DNA of 22,645 bases from NCBI GenBank assembly GCA_017391185.1, contig JAFOZN010000294.1:1-22645 (forward strand), written 5' to 3'. Of the stretch, positions 15,676 to 22,645 are shown piece after piece (within the stretch, counting starts at the first letter, position 1; each line of letters opens with the position of its first letter). Source of the stretch: Alistipes sp. Its GTDB lineage: Bacteria > Bacteroidota > Bacteroidia > Bacteroidales > Rikenellaceae. The notes beneath the pieces are model-generated. The model was not told where the DNA came from. It was given only the letters and a program-made list of their open reading frames with translations, and made no database searches. A program made the translations under genes and the position numbers.

Positions 15676-16134
15676 ATGGTAAATAAGGTAATATTAGTAG
15701 GAAACGTAGGTGCCGATCCCGAGGTTCGCACTACGGAGTCGGGTGTTAAGGTTGCACGTGTGCGTTTGGCAACTACCGAGCGTTTGTTTGATCGTCAGAC
15801 CAACGAGACACGCGAGCTTACCGAGTGGCATAGCATCACTCTATGGCGAGGCTTGGCCGATGTGGTAGATCGTTATGTGAAGAAGGGTAGTCAGCTCTAT
15901 ATCGAAGGACGTCTGCGTACTCGCGAGTGGGAAAAGGACGGTATCAAGCGTTATACTACCGAGATTATGGCAGATGATATGAAGTTGCTTGGTCGCCGTG
16001 CCGATTCTCAGCAGGGAGCTTCTGCTTCTCAGTCATCTTATCAGGCTCCTCAGCATGCAGCAACACCAGCCGTAGCACCTCAGCCTGCGGCAGTCCCCGT
16101 TGCCAATGATGATCCCGATGATTTACCATTCTAA
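15676..16134 (+). CDS. ssb: Single-stranded DNA-binding protein
   Basis: Binds single-stranded DNA during replication, repair and recombination. In the 152-aa protein an OB-fold of about 110 residues begins VNKVILVGNVGADPEVR and includes EWHSITLWRGLADVV and GSQLYIEGRLRTREW. A Gln/Ala/Pro-rich flexible linker follows, and the chain ends in the acidic tip DDPDDLPF, which docks partner proteins. It is co-transcribed with lpxK and followed by an intrinsic terminator. Many genomes carry more than one ssb; with this conserved tail and without mobile genes nearby, it is probably the housekeeping copy. Confidence 0.96.
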   Translation: MVNKVILVGNVGADPEVRTTESGVKVARVRLATTERLFDRQTNETRELTEWHSITLWRGLADVVDRYVKKGSQLYIEGRLRTREWEKDGIKRYTTEIMADDMKLLGRRADSQQGASASQSSYQAPQHAATPAVAPQPAAVPVANDDPDDLPF

Positions 16135-16157
16135 TATAATATATGGTATCATAATAA

Positions 16158-16193
16158 AATAGGTTGCTCCACTCGGGAACAACCTATTTTTAT
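16158..16193 (+). terminator. Terminator after ssb, probably bidirectional
   Basis: AATAGGTTG pairs with CAACCTATT; after one mismatch three more pairs extend the stem, leaving a short loop. T-rich tracts flank both sides (TTTTTAT on plus, TTTTATTAT on minus), so it can end both ssb and the convergent dCMP deaminase transcript. Confidence 0.88.
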
Positions 16194-16211
16194 ATCTCTA
16201 TGTATCGAGAA

Positions 16212-16649
16212 TTACTCCTCCAACTCTCTTTTCACACACTCGATTCCTACGCGTTTCAAGAGATTGAGTCCATCTTCCGAACGATAGTCATCAATATATA
16301 CCACTCGCTTGATTCCTGCTTGGATAATGAGTTTCGAACACTCGATGCATGGCGCAGCCGTAACGTAAAGTGTCGAGCCATCGCAATTATTGGCACTCTT
16401 TGCTACCTTGGTGATAGCATTTGCCTCGGCGTGCAGTACATAAGGCTTGGTCTTACCCGTAACCTCATCCTCGCAGATATTCTCAAACCCAGCGGGTGTT
16501 CCGTTATATCCGTCTGAGATAATCATCTTATCCTTGACGATGAGCGCACCTACCTGACGGCGCACGCAGTATGAGTTCTCTGCCCAAATGCGAGCCATGC
16601 GCAGATAACGCATATCCAATTGTCTGAGTTTCTCCTCTTCGTATCCCAT
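16212..16649 (-). CDS. Deoxycytidylate (dCMP) deaminase
   Basis: Zinc enzyme converting dCMP to dUMP, the substrate of thymidylate synthase. The 145-aa protein carries the cytidine-deaminase signatures HAEAN (zinc ligand His73, proton shuttle Glu75) and PCIECSKLI (zinc ligands Cys101 and Cys104). DGYNGTPAGFENICED precedes them, as in ComEB/dCMP deaminases of this size. The ATG is 6 bases from the stop of the upstream GH99-like gene, an odd pairing that suggests co-transcription without functional relation. A terminator lies just downstream. Confidence 0.92.
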   Translation of the reverse strand: MGYEEEKLRQLDMRYLRMARIWAENSYCVRRQVGALIVKDKMIISDGYNGTPAGFENICEDEVTGKTKPYVLHAEANAITKVAKSANNCDGSTLYVTAAPCIECSKLIIQAGIKRVVYIDDYRSEDGLNLLKRVGIECVKRELEE

Positions 16650-16655
16650 TTGACT

Positions 16656-17852
16656 CTAATTTTCTTCGTCAATAAAAACCTTCTTTACCGCCTCCAAGTA
16701 TCCATAGCCATAGATGTTGCATGGCTGCAGGTAGCTTGTCTCTGTCCACTCGTTCCAACTATTTATAGTGATTAGTGGCGTGCGCTCTGGGTACTTGTCT
16801 GCGTGGGCCTTAGCCTTGCGCAGAGCCTCTGCAAAAGCTTCAGGAGTGTTGTTCTTCATCACCGCGCTATGCACCGTACGAGGACTATTGTCCCAACCTA
16901 TGCTGACGTGAGGATAGTATGTGAATGAATACTCTTTTTCGATTCTATTCCACTCCTTCTCTACATCATCCATAATCTGCTTGTAGTCGCGGTTTACATC
17001 CGTGAAGTGTACAAATTGGTAGTGTGTCGAACTGTTGAATCCGAGCGTTCGTATAAAGTCATCCTGAGGATTCTCGCTCTTTGAAGCATCCAAACCACTA
17101 TAATTGAGGTTTATCGCCCACATAGCAAACTGCAACTCCAAATCTGGGAATCCCGCCTTGCGTACCTCTTTGCGGAACCACTTTAGGGCATCTATTGTCT
17201 GCTCCAAGCCACCCAAGCCATTGATCAGATTAGGTAGATCATAGACCATAAATACAGGCTTACCATCAATCTTGTAATACTGAGGGTGCTTAAAATACAT
17301 CTCTATGTTGCGTAAGCAAATCTTCTCAAACTCCTCTCTGTCAACCTTACCCTGCCAGATCACATTGTTCTCGTTGTACTTAGCCAGACGTGTGTCCCAA
17401 AGGTTGAGTACATCGTGGTTAGCCCACATTAGGTAGAACTGCATCTTCTCGACATTCTTGGCTTTGAGGAATCCGTTGTTGAGAGTTGTCTCCATAAATG
17501 GACGTCCATCATACCAATACCAGTCGAAGATAAATACATTCACACCATGCTTCGTAGCCTGATCAATCTCCATCTCCATTACGGCAGGATCGGCCTCGTT
17601 GATATAGCCCCACAATGGCTTACGATCCCAATAGTGACCAGGGTTGCGCTGCTGCATGGTCATCACCGTCTCCCATTCACCTATACCCATCGGCCAAAAA
17701 GGTCTTAGACGTACATCGTCCGAGGCGTAGGCAGGGTAGAGAAATGCTGCTACATCATATTTGCGCTTTGTCTGGCTCTGTGCCTGTGCTGAGTTTGCAA
17801 TACCGCACAAAGTCAATACGGTTAAGGCAAATAAAATAATACGGTTTCTCAT
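16656..17852 (-). CDS. Secreted GH99/WbsX-like glycan-active protein
   Basis: A 398-aa protein with a Sec signal peptide (residues 1-24, cleavage after AQA). The remainder resembles the glycosyl-hydrolase-99-like domain of WbsX proteins. It opens with AAFLYPAYASDD, has EMEIDQATKHGVNVFIFDWYWYDGRP in the first half of a TIM barrel, and ends with NSWNEWTE (364-371) followed by a YLEA segment, the family's C-terminal block with a likely catalytic glutamate. GH99 members are endo-alpha-mannosidases or mannanases. WbsX-type domains also occur in polysaccharide-synthesis loci with unproven activity, so the substrate is unknown. It lies 55 bases after secA and 6 bases before the dCMP deaminase gene, with no promoter seen in either gap, and without susC/susD genes nearby. 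Confidence 0.85.
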   Translation of the reverse strand: MRNRIILFALTVLTLCGIANSAQAQSQTKRKYDVAAFLYPAYASDDVRLRPFWPMGIGEWETVMTMQQRNPGHYWDRKPLWGYINEADPAVMEMEIDQATKHGVNVFIFDWYWYDGRPFMETTLNNGFLKAKNVEKMQFYLMWANHDVLNLWDTRLAKYNENNVIWQGKVDREEFEKICLRNIEMYFKHPQYYKIDGKPVFMVYDLPNLINGLGGLEQTIDALKWFRKEVRKAGFPDLELQFAMWAINLNYSGLDASKSENPQDDFIRTLGFNSSTHYQFVHFTDVNRDYKQIMDDVEKEWNRIEKEYSFTYYPHVSIGWDNSPRTVHSAVMKNNTPEAFAEALRKAKAHADKYPERTPLITINSWNEWTETSYLQPCNIYGYGYLEAVKKVFIDEEN

Positions 17853-17907
17853 GACTGTGACTCGTGTATTTTGAAATCGTTATTCTTAGCTTGGATTCTC
17901 TGTCTTA

Positions 17908-20900
17908 TTACAAACCCTTGCCGTGGCAGTGCTTGTATTTCTTACCACTACCGCATGGGCATGGATCATTACGACCAACCTTCTTCTCGGCTACCATAGG
18001 TGCTGGCTTGCTCTTATCGCCCTGACCTGCTGCCGCAGCTGCCGCCATGCGCGATGCCTGCAACTTATTTACATCTACCTTAGCCTTCTGCTGACGCTCC
18101 TGCTGAACTGAGTTAGGATTGTTCTCTCTTACAGGAATGTAAGCCTTGTCAAGAATAGCCAATGCTTCGCGATTAACCTTCTCCAACATCTTAGAGAAGA
18201 GGTTGTAAGACTCCAATTTATAGATCAAAAGTGGATCCTTCTGCTCGTATGTAGCATTCTGTACACTCTGACGCAAATCATCCATCTCTCTTAGGTGCTC
18301 ACGCCAAGCATCATCGATGGTGGTGAAGAGTACGATCTTAGCAAATGCCTTATAGATCTCATGGCCATCCGTATCCTTACAACGCTGCAACTCCACAGGT
18401 ACATGGAATCCCAAATGTCCGTCTGTGATAGGGAAGTGTATGTTGTTAGACATATGATCCTTATTGGTCTCATATACCATCTCCATAGTCTGGCGTACGG
18501 TATCAGCTACGGCCTTCTGGCGGCGAGCAAAGAGCTCACGAAGATCCTCTACGATAAGCTCCACCAACTCGGCATGCTTTGCTGAGTTATATTTAGCCTC
18601 ATCGAACGAAGGCTTGAGTGCAACCTCGCGGATAAGCTCAAATGAGAATGACTCATAATCTGCACCCTCGTTGTTGTTAACAAAGGTCTCGGCGTAGTCA
18701 TACATGATGTTGTTCAGATCAATCTCAATCTGCTCACCATAAAGCGCATGGCGGCGGCGAGTGTAGATTACCTCACGCTGAGAGTTCATCACATCATCAT
18801 ACTCCAACAAACGCTTACGGATACCGAAGTTGTTCTCCTCGACCTTCTTCTGAGCACGCTCAATAGCTTTGGTCATCATCGAAGCCTGAATCACCTCACC
18901 CTCTTGGATACCCATTCTATCCATCATCGAAGCGATTCGCTCCGAACCAAACAGACGCATCAAATCATCCTCCAACGATACGAAGAACTGCGAAGAACCT
19001 GGATCACCCTGACGTCCCGCACGACCTCTAAGCTGACGGTCAACACGGCGGCTCTCGTGACGCTCTGTACCGATGATTGCCAAACCTCCCGCCTCTTTAG
19101 CCTCTGGCGAGAGCTTGATATCTGTACCACGACCAGCCATGTTGGTAGCGATAGTTACCTGACCTACACGACCAGCCTCGGCTACGATCTGAGCCTCCAA
19201 CTGGTGCTGCTTGGCATTCAAGACATTGTGCTTGATACCTCTGAGCTTAAGCATACGGCTCAAAAGCTCCGAAATCTCCACCGAAGTGGTACCTACCAAG
19301 ACAGGACGCTTAGCCTCTACCAAACGTACAATCTCCTCGATTACTGCGTTGTATTTCTCGCGCTTGGTCTTATAGATCAAATCCTCTCTATCGTCACGAG
19401 CAATAGGGCGGTTTGTAGGGATTACCACAACATCCAACTTGTAGATGTTCCAGAACTCCGAAGCCTCAGTCTCGGCAGTACCTGTCATACCTGCCAACTT
19501 ATGATACATACGGAAGTAGTTCTGCAAAGTAATTGTAGCAAAGGTCTGGGTTGCAGCCTCTACCTTTACTCGCTCCTTAGCCTCGATAGCCTGATGCAGA
19601 CCATCCGAGTAACGGCGACCATCGAGGATACGACCTGTCTGCTCATCTACAATCTTGACCTTATTATCCATCACCACATACTCTACATCCTTCTCAAACA
19701 TTGAGTATGCCTTCAAGAGCTGATTTACTGTATGTACACGCTCCGACTTGATAGAGTAGTCGTTGATCACCTCATCCCTCTTCTGAGCCTTCTCCTCTGC
19801 TGAGAGCTCGCTCTTCTCCAACTCGGCAATAGTGCTACCGATGTCTGGAAGTACGAAGAACTTATCCTCGTTGAAGTATTTCGAGAGTGCCTCATGTCCC
19901 TTGTCGGTAAGCTCTACCGAATTGAGCTTCTCATCGATTACAAAATAGAGCTCATCGGTAATCTCTGGCATGCGGCGGTTGTTATCCTGCATGTAGATAT
20001 TCTCAGTCTTCTGGAACTGTACCTTAATACCCTGCTCCGAGAGGAACTTGATGATTGGCTTATACTTAGGCAATCCCTTGTGTGCACGATAGAGCAATAC
20101 GCCACCCTCATCTACCTTACCTTCGCTAAAGAGCTTACGAGACTCGGCTACAAGCGCAGTTACCATATTCTTCTGCAAGTTGTAGAGGTGCTCAATCGAA
20201 GGACGATACTGCTCAAAGAGCTGGTCATCACCCTTTGGTACAGGACCTGAGATGATGAGTGGAGTACGAGCATCATCAATCAATACTGAGTCCACCTCAT
20301 CGACAATAGCGAAGTGGTGCTTGCGCTGTACAAGATCCTTTGGCGAAGATGCCATGTTGTCACGCAAGTAGTCAAAACCATACTCGTTGTTTGTACCGAA
20401 TGTGATATCTGCCAAATATGCCTTGCGGCGAGACTCCGAATTAGGCTGGTGCTTGTCGATACAATCTACCGAGAGTCCGTGGAACTCATACATAGGGCCC
20501 ATCCACTCTGAGTCACGGCGCGCCAAATAGTCATTCACCGTAACTACATGCACACCCTTACGAGCCAATGCGTTGAGGAATACTGGCAAAGTAGCCACCA
20601 AAGTCTTACCCTCACCAGTGGCCATCTCGGCAATTTTACCCTTGTGCAAAACGACACCACCGAAGAGCTGTACGTCGTAGTGGATCATTTCCCACTTCAG
20701 GTCGTTACCTGCAGCTACCCAATGTGTGGCATAGATTGCCTTGTCATCCTCGATAGTGACAAAGTCTTTCTTAGCTGCCAAGTCTCGGTCAAAGTCGTTG
20801 GCAGTAACTACTACTGTCTCGTTCTGAGTAAAACGGCGAGCTGTATCCTTCATGATGGCAAATGCCTCAGGCAGGATCTCATCCAACTTCTGCTCAATCT

Positions 20901-21201
20901 TATCATCAATACGCTTTGTAGTCTGCTCAATATCCTTAGAGATCTTCTCCTTCTCGGCAAGAGTCGTATCAGGATGCTCCAATTTTACCTTCTGCTCGGC
21001 GATGTGAGCCTCATCAGAGGCGATGAAATCAGCAATCTGCTTCATCAACGCAGCACTATGCTCACGCAACTCATCATTCGAGAGTCGCTCGATAGAAGGA
21101 TATATATCCTTGATCTTCTGAACGTAAGGCTCAATCTGCTTACGATCTTTGTCGGTCTTAGAACCGAAGAATAATTTAATAATGTTACTAACTATATCCA
21201 T
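17908..21201 (-). CDS. secA: Protein translocase ATPase
   Basis: ATPase motor driving proteins through SecYEG. In the 1097-aa chain Walker A is MATGEGKT (193-200), the DEAD-type box [14 protein letters not shown] begins at 301, and later come GTDIKL and [16 protein letters not shown] (second ATPase domain). The C-terminal zinc site [14 protein letters not shown] binds SecB or ribosome. The protein is about 200 residues longer than E. coli SecA (901 aa). The extra length falls mainly ahead of Walker A (about residues 60-165; Lys199 corresponds to E. coli Lys108) and after SGPVPKGDD (about 320-420), in the region leading into the crosslinking domain. These additions look like the standard long form of the phylum. 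It has its own promoter 50 bases upstream. Confidence 0.97.
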   Translation of the reverse strand: MDIVSNIIKLFFGSKTDKDRKQIEPYVQKIKDIYPSIERLSNDELREHSAALMKQIADFIASDEAHIAEQKVKLEHPDTTLAEKEKISKDIEQTTKRIDDKIEQKLDEILPEAFAIMKDTARRFTQNETVVVTANDFDRDLAAKKDFVTIEDDKAIYATHWVAAGNDLKWEMIHYDVQLFGGVVLHKGKIAEMATGEGKTLVATLPVFLNALARKGVHVVTVNDYLARRDSEWMGPMYEFHGLSVDCIDKHQPNSESRRKAYLADITFGTNNEYGFDYLRDNMASSPKDLVQRKHHFAIVDEVDSVLIDDARTPLIISGPVPKGDDQLFEQYRPSIEHLYNLQKNMVTALVAESRKLFSEGKVDEGGVLLYRAHKGLPKYKPIIKFLSEQGIKVQFQKTENIYMQDNNRRMPEITDELYFVIDEKLNSVELTDKGHEALSKYFNEDKFFVLPDIGSTIAELEKSELSAEEKAQKRDEVINDYSIKSERVHTVNQLLKAYSMFEKDVEYVVMDNKVKIVDEQTGRILDGRRYSDGLHQAIEAKERVKVEAATQTFATITLQNYFRMYHKLAGMTGTAETEASEFWNIYKLDVVVIPTNRPIARDDREDLIYKTKREKYNAVIEEIVRLVEAKRPVLVGTTSVEISELLSRMLKLRGIKHNVLNAKQHQLEAQIVAEAGRVGQVTIATNMAGRGTDIKLSPEAKEAGGLAIIGTERHESRRVDRQLRGRAGRQGDPGSSQFFVSLEDDLMRLFGSERIASMMDRMGIQEGEVIQASMMTKAIERAQKKVEENNFGIRKRLLEYDDVMNSQREVIYTRRRHALYGEQIEIDLNNIMYDYAETFVNNNEGADYESFSFELIREVALKPSFDEAKYNSAKHAELVELIVEDLRELFARRQKAVADTVRQTMEMVYETNKDHMSNNIHFPITDGHLGFHVPVELQRCKDTDGHEIYKAFAKIVLFTTIDDAWREHLREMDDLRQSVQNATYEQKDPLLIYKLESYNLFSKMLEKVNREALAILDKAYIPVRENNPNSVQQERQQKAKVDVNKLQASRMAAAAAAGQGDKSKPAPMVAEKKVGRNDPCPCGSGKKYKHCHGKGL

Positions 21202-21252
21202 AATTGTTTGATTTTTCTCTCTAAATCTGTTTAATGCGCAAAATTTATCCTA

Positions 21253-21284
21253 CAAAAGTAATGAAAACTTTTTGTAACCCCAAA
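21253..21284 (-). promoter_or_regulatory. Promoter of secA
   Basis: On the minus strand TTTG (21281-21284), a 20-base spacer and TACTTTTG (21253-21260) fit the Bacteroidota consensus at every fixed position. Transcription should begin at about 21245, leaving a leader of roughly 45 bases. This shows secA need not rely on read-through from the glycosidase-like gene upstream. Confidence 0.82.
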
Positions 21285-21358
21285 TATTTACCGCTTAACT
21301 CGTTGTTTTTGAACGTAAATAGCTATGATTTTTCTCTATTGGAGGAGTGTAGATGTGG

Positions 21359-22456
21359 CTATTGCTTTTTAGGGAAGTGAATTTTACTTTTCCCCATCTC
21401 TTTCGATGTGGATAGAGCGATACCTCTGTTACCCTGTTTATCTACCGCGCAGTAGAAGTGATATACCACACCTTTGTACTTTATCACACATGGCTTGTGG
21501 GCATATTGGGCGTCAAACTCCTCTGATGGCTCGATGAGAGGTTCTCCCTGCCAATCGGTCCAATTTACCAAATCATACGAGCAAGCAAATGAGTCCCATG
21601 CCTTGCCAGAATTCTCCTTATCCCAACCAAAACCAAAGTAAAACATTACCCACAGTTTACCCATGCGTTGCAGATATGCATCACCCGTAATGCCACGATG
21701 ATGATCTATCATGGGGTCTTTGCCATAGCGTTTCCAATTAAGCATATCATTGCTTGTTGCCATACCTATGCGCTCGGCATTGCCTTTGGCGTTGTAGTAC
21801 ATCACAAATTTGTCTCCGCTTAGCTTTTTTCTATCCTCTATGATAGTGCTTTTGTATATGGTCCTGTTATCCCACCAATTAGCATCCTTATCTTTGGGCG
21901 AAAGTACGGGTTGCGCCAATCGCTCCCACTCTTTTACTATGGTTGGATCATCTGTGTTATAGGCCATTCCGACAGCCAAAGTGCCACTCTCATAACCTTT
22001 ACCATTACCACCCAGATAGCTCATCCAGTAGCTATCTGCGTAACGCTTAATCTTGTATGATCCACCCCATTTGGTATCGATTAGCGATAGGTATCCTGCC
22101 TTCTGGTTGCTGTCCCAGTCGCTATCGGCTGTGAAGCTCATTACTCTACCCTCTGTGGTCCACTCCAACAGATTTTTGCTTGATGCCATCCAAGTCTCAT
22201 AACCACGTCCATCGAAGATGATGTAATACATATACCAAGAATCGCCCTTGCGAAATATGCTGGGGCTGTCGGTCATCTTGCCATCTGGTGCAGTTATTAC
22301 CAACCCGTATTTGTGTGAGGTTTTTATCTCTTTGAATACCTCTTCCATAGTCTCTTGTGAGACGTTGTTTTGAGCGAATGAGGAGAGTGTAGCAAAAAGT
22401 GCTACAAACATAACCAAGATAAACTTTGTTGTTATGGTGTAGTTACGAGGGTACAT
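21359..22456 (-). CDS. Secreted five-bladed beta-propeller, GH43-like glycosidase family protein
   Basis: A 365-aa exported protein: an N-terminal hydrophobic segment (about 11-27) ends at SSFAQ, a probable signal-peptidase site. The mature part shows five repeats with aromatic strands (GDSWYMYY, ADSYWMSY, GDKFVMYY, GKLWVMFY, GVVYHFYC). These are typical blades of the GH43/GH117/GH32-type propeller, each preceding a loop with ATSND- or SSKNLLEW-like segments. The conserved acid in MTDSPS (Asp63) is the likely base of the catalytic pair; the other acids are not certain. The substrate is unknown, probably a plant or host glycan. The ATG is 11 bases after the stop of DUF2851, suggesting linked transcription. 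No SusC/SusD partners are in view. Confidence 0.8.
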   Translation of the reverse strand: MYPRNYTITTKFILVMFVALFATLSSFAQNNVSQETMEEVFKEIKTSHKYGLVITAPDGKMTDSPSIFRKGDSWYMYYIIFDGRGYETWMASSKNLLEWTTEGRVMSFTADSDWDSNQKAGYLSLIDTKWGGSYKIKRYADSYWMSYLGGNGKGYESGTLAVGMAYNTDDPTIVKEWERLAQPVLSPKDKDANWWDNRTIYKSTIIEDRKKLSGDKFVMYYNAKGNAERIGMATSNDMLNWKRYGKDPMIDHHRGITGDAYLQRMGKLWVMFYFGFGWDKENSGKAWDSFACSYDLVNWTDWQGEPLIEPSEEFDAQYAHKPCVIKYKGVVYHFYCAVDKQGNRGIALSTSKEMGKSKIHFPKKQ

Positions 22457-22467
22457 AGTAGTAGTTT

Positions 22468-22645
22468 TTATAAGTTGTTTTCTCCTTCATTTTTCTCTAA
22501 TTGACTCAGGATTCTGCGCCCTACGGGGCACTCTTCGCACCTTCTCGATTTGCAATATTCGAATGATAGTTGCAGCAGAGCCTGACTGTCAAATGCCGTT
22601 TGAGCAATTTTGCCATAGCTGTTCCATTGTGAGATGATGGAGTTG
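22468..22645 (-). CDS. DUF2851 family protein, C-terminal end (runs off the right edge)
   Basis: The reverse strand is open from the window edge to a TAA at 22468, giving the last 58 residues of a protein. They read NSIISQWNSYGKIAQTAFDSQ, shortly followed by CKSRRCEECPVGRRI. This pattern, a DSQALLQL helix followed by a cysteine pair and VGRRI, is how I recall the C-terminus of the Bacteroidota family DUF2851, of unknown function. The start lies beyond the window. It ends 11 bases before the GH43-like gene on the same strand. Confidence 0.7.
   Translation of the reverse strand, partial: NSIISQWNSYGKIAQTAFDSQALLQLSFEYCKSRRCEECPVGRRILSQLEKNEGENNL

Noticed and set aside
18748..19704. 318-aa open frame on the plus strand opposite secA
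   Set aside because: Low-complexity Leu/Thr/Ser/His composition typical of an antisense frame, with secA intact on the other strand; no start context or promoter.
20548..21174. 208-aa open frame on the plus strand opposite the secA N-terminus
   Set aside because: Shadow of the secA reading frame; no recognisable domain.
1..22645. CRISPR array, insertion sequence, prophage, defence system, tRNA or rRNA
   Set aside because: No spaced direct repeats, transposase, integrase, phage or nuclease genes were seen, and the short intergenic gaps leave no room for RNA genes.

Overview
The window looks like a chromosomal segment from a member of the Bacteroidota, most likely order Bacteroidales. Three well-formed promoters have the Bacteroides-type layout (TTG-type -33 box, 20-bp spacer, TAnnTTTG -7 box). 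Shine-Dalgarno sequences are mostly absent. SecA is the long form (1097 aa), and DUF2851 and an M23 lipoprotein with a variant metal site also fit. The genus cannot be fixed from the sequence. There are no rRNA or tRNA genes, insertion sequences, phage genes or CRISPR arrays, so this is housekeeping chromosome.

Region 1 (1-7623, minus strand) is a branched-chain amino acid operon transcribed ilvD-ilvB-ilvN-ilvC-leuA-leuC, with leuC running off the left edge. Its 5' leader is the most informative stretch of the window. It holds a promoter (7592-7623) and an unannotated 19-residue leader peptide, MTIFGLYIIINLSLVVLCR (7469-7528), in which 10 residues are Ile, Leu or Val. Next come a GGGAGGAAGG segment directly after the leader stop and a 14-bp stem-loop just before ilvD. 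The GGGAGGAAGG segment can pair with the 5' arm of that stem-loop, so two mutually exclusive structures are possible. This is a ribosome-mediated attenuator that appears to sense all three end products of the operon. A second strong stem-loop lies between ilvC and leuA.

Region 2 (7861-11488) has a DsbA/SpxH-like protein with a degenerate CxxS active site (minus). Divergent from it is a plus-strand operon: DUF2148 cysteine-cluster protein, luxS, MTA/SAH nucleosidase and a ZIP metal transporter, closed by an intrinsic terminator. LuxS and the nucleosidase perform consecutive steps of S-adenosylhomocysteine recycling and make the AI-2 precursor.

Region 3 (11500-14402, minus) is a compact cluster: M23 lipoprotein peptidase, YhbP-like flavin-barrel protein, ispD and a small PH-like membrane protein, the last three overlapping.

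Region 4 (14490-16193, plus) is lpxK-ssb with a clear promoter and terminator. Region 5 (16212-22645, minus) runs DUF2851 C-terminus, secreted GH43-like beta-propeller, secA (own promoter), secreted GH99/WbsX-like protein and dCMP deaminase. The two secreted carbohydrate-active proteins flank the secretion ATPase.

Gaps over 300 bases: only 7371-7860. Its ilvD-proximal half is the attenuator leader and promoter. Its distal half (about 7624-7860) is AT-rich and shows only a single perfect DnaA-box sequence and a weak hairpin behind the DsbA-like gene.
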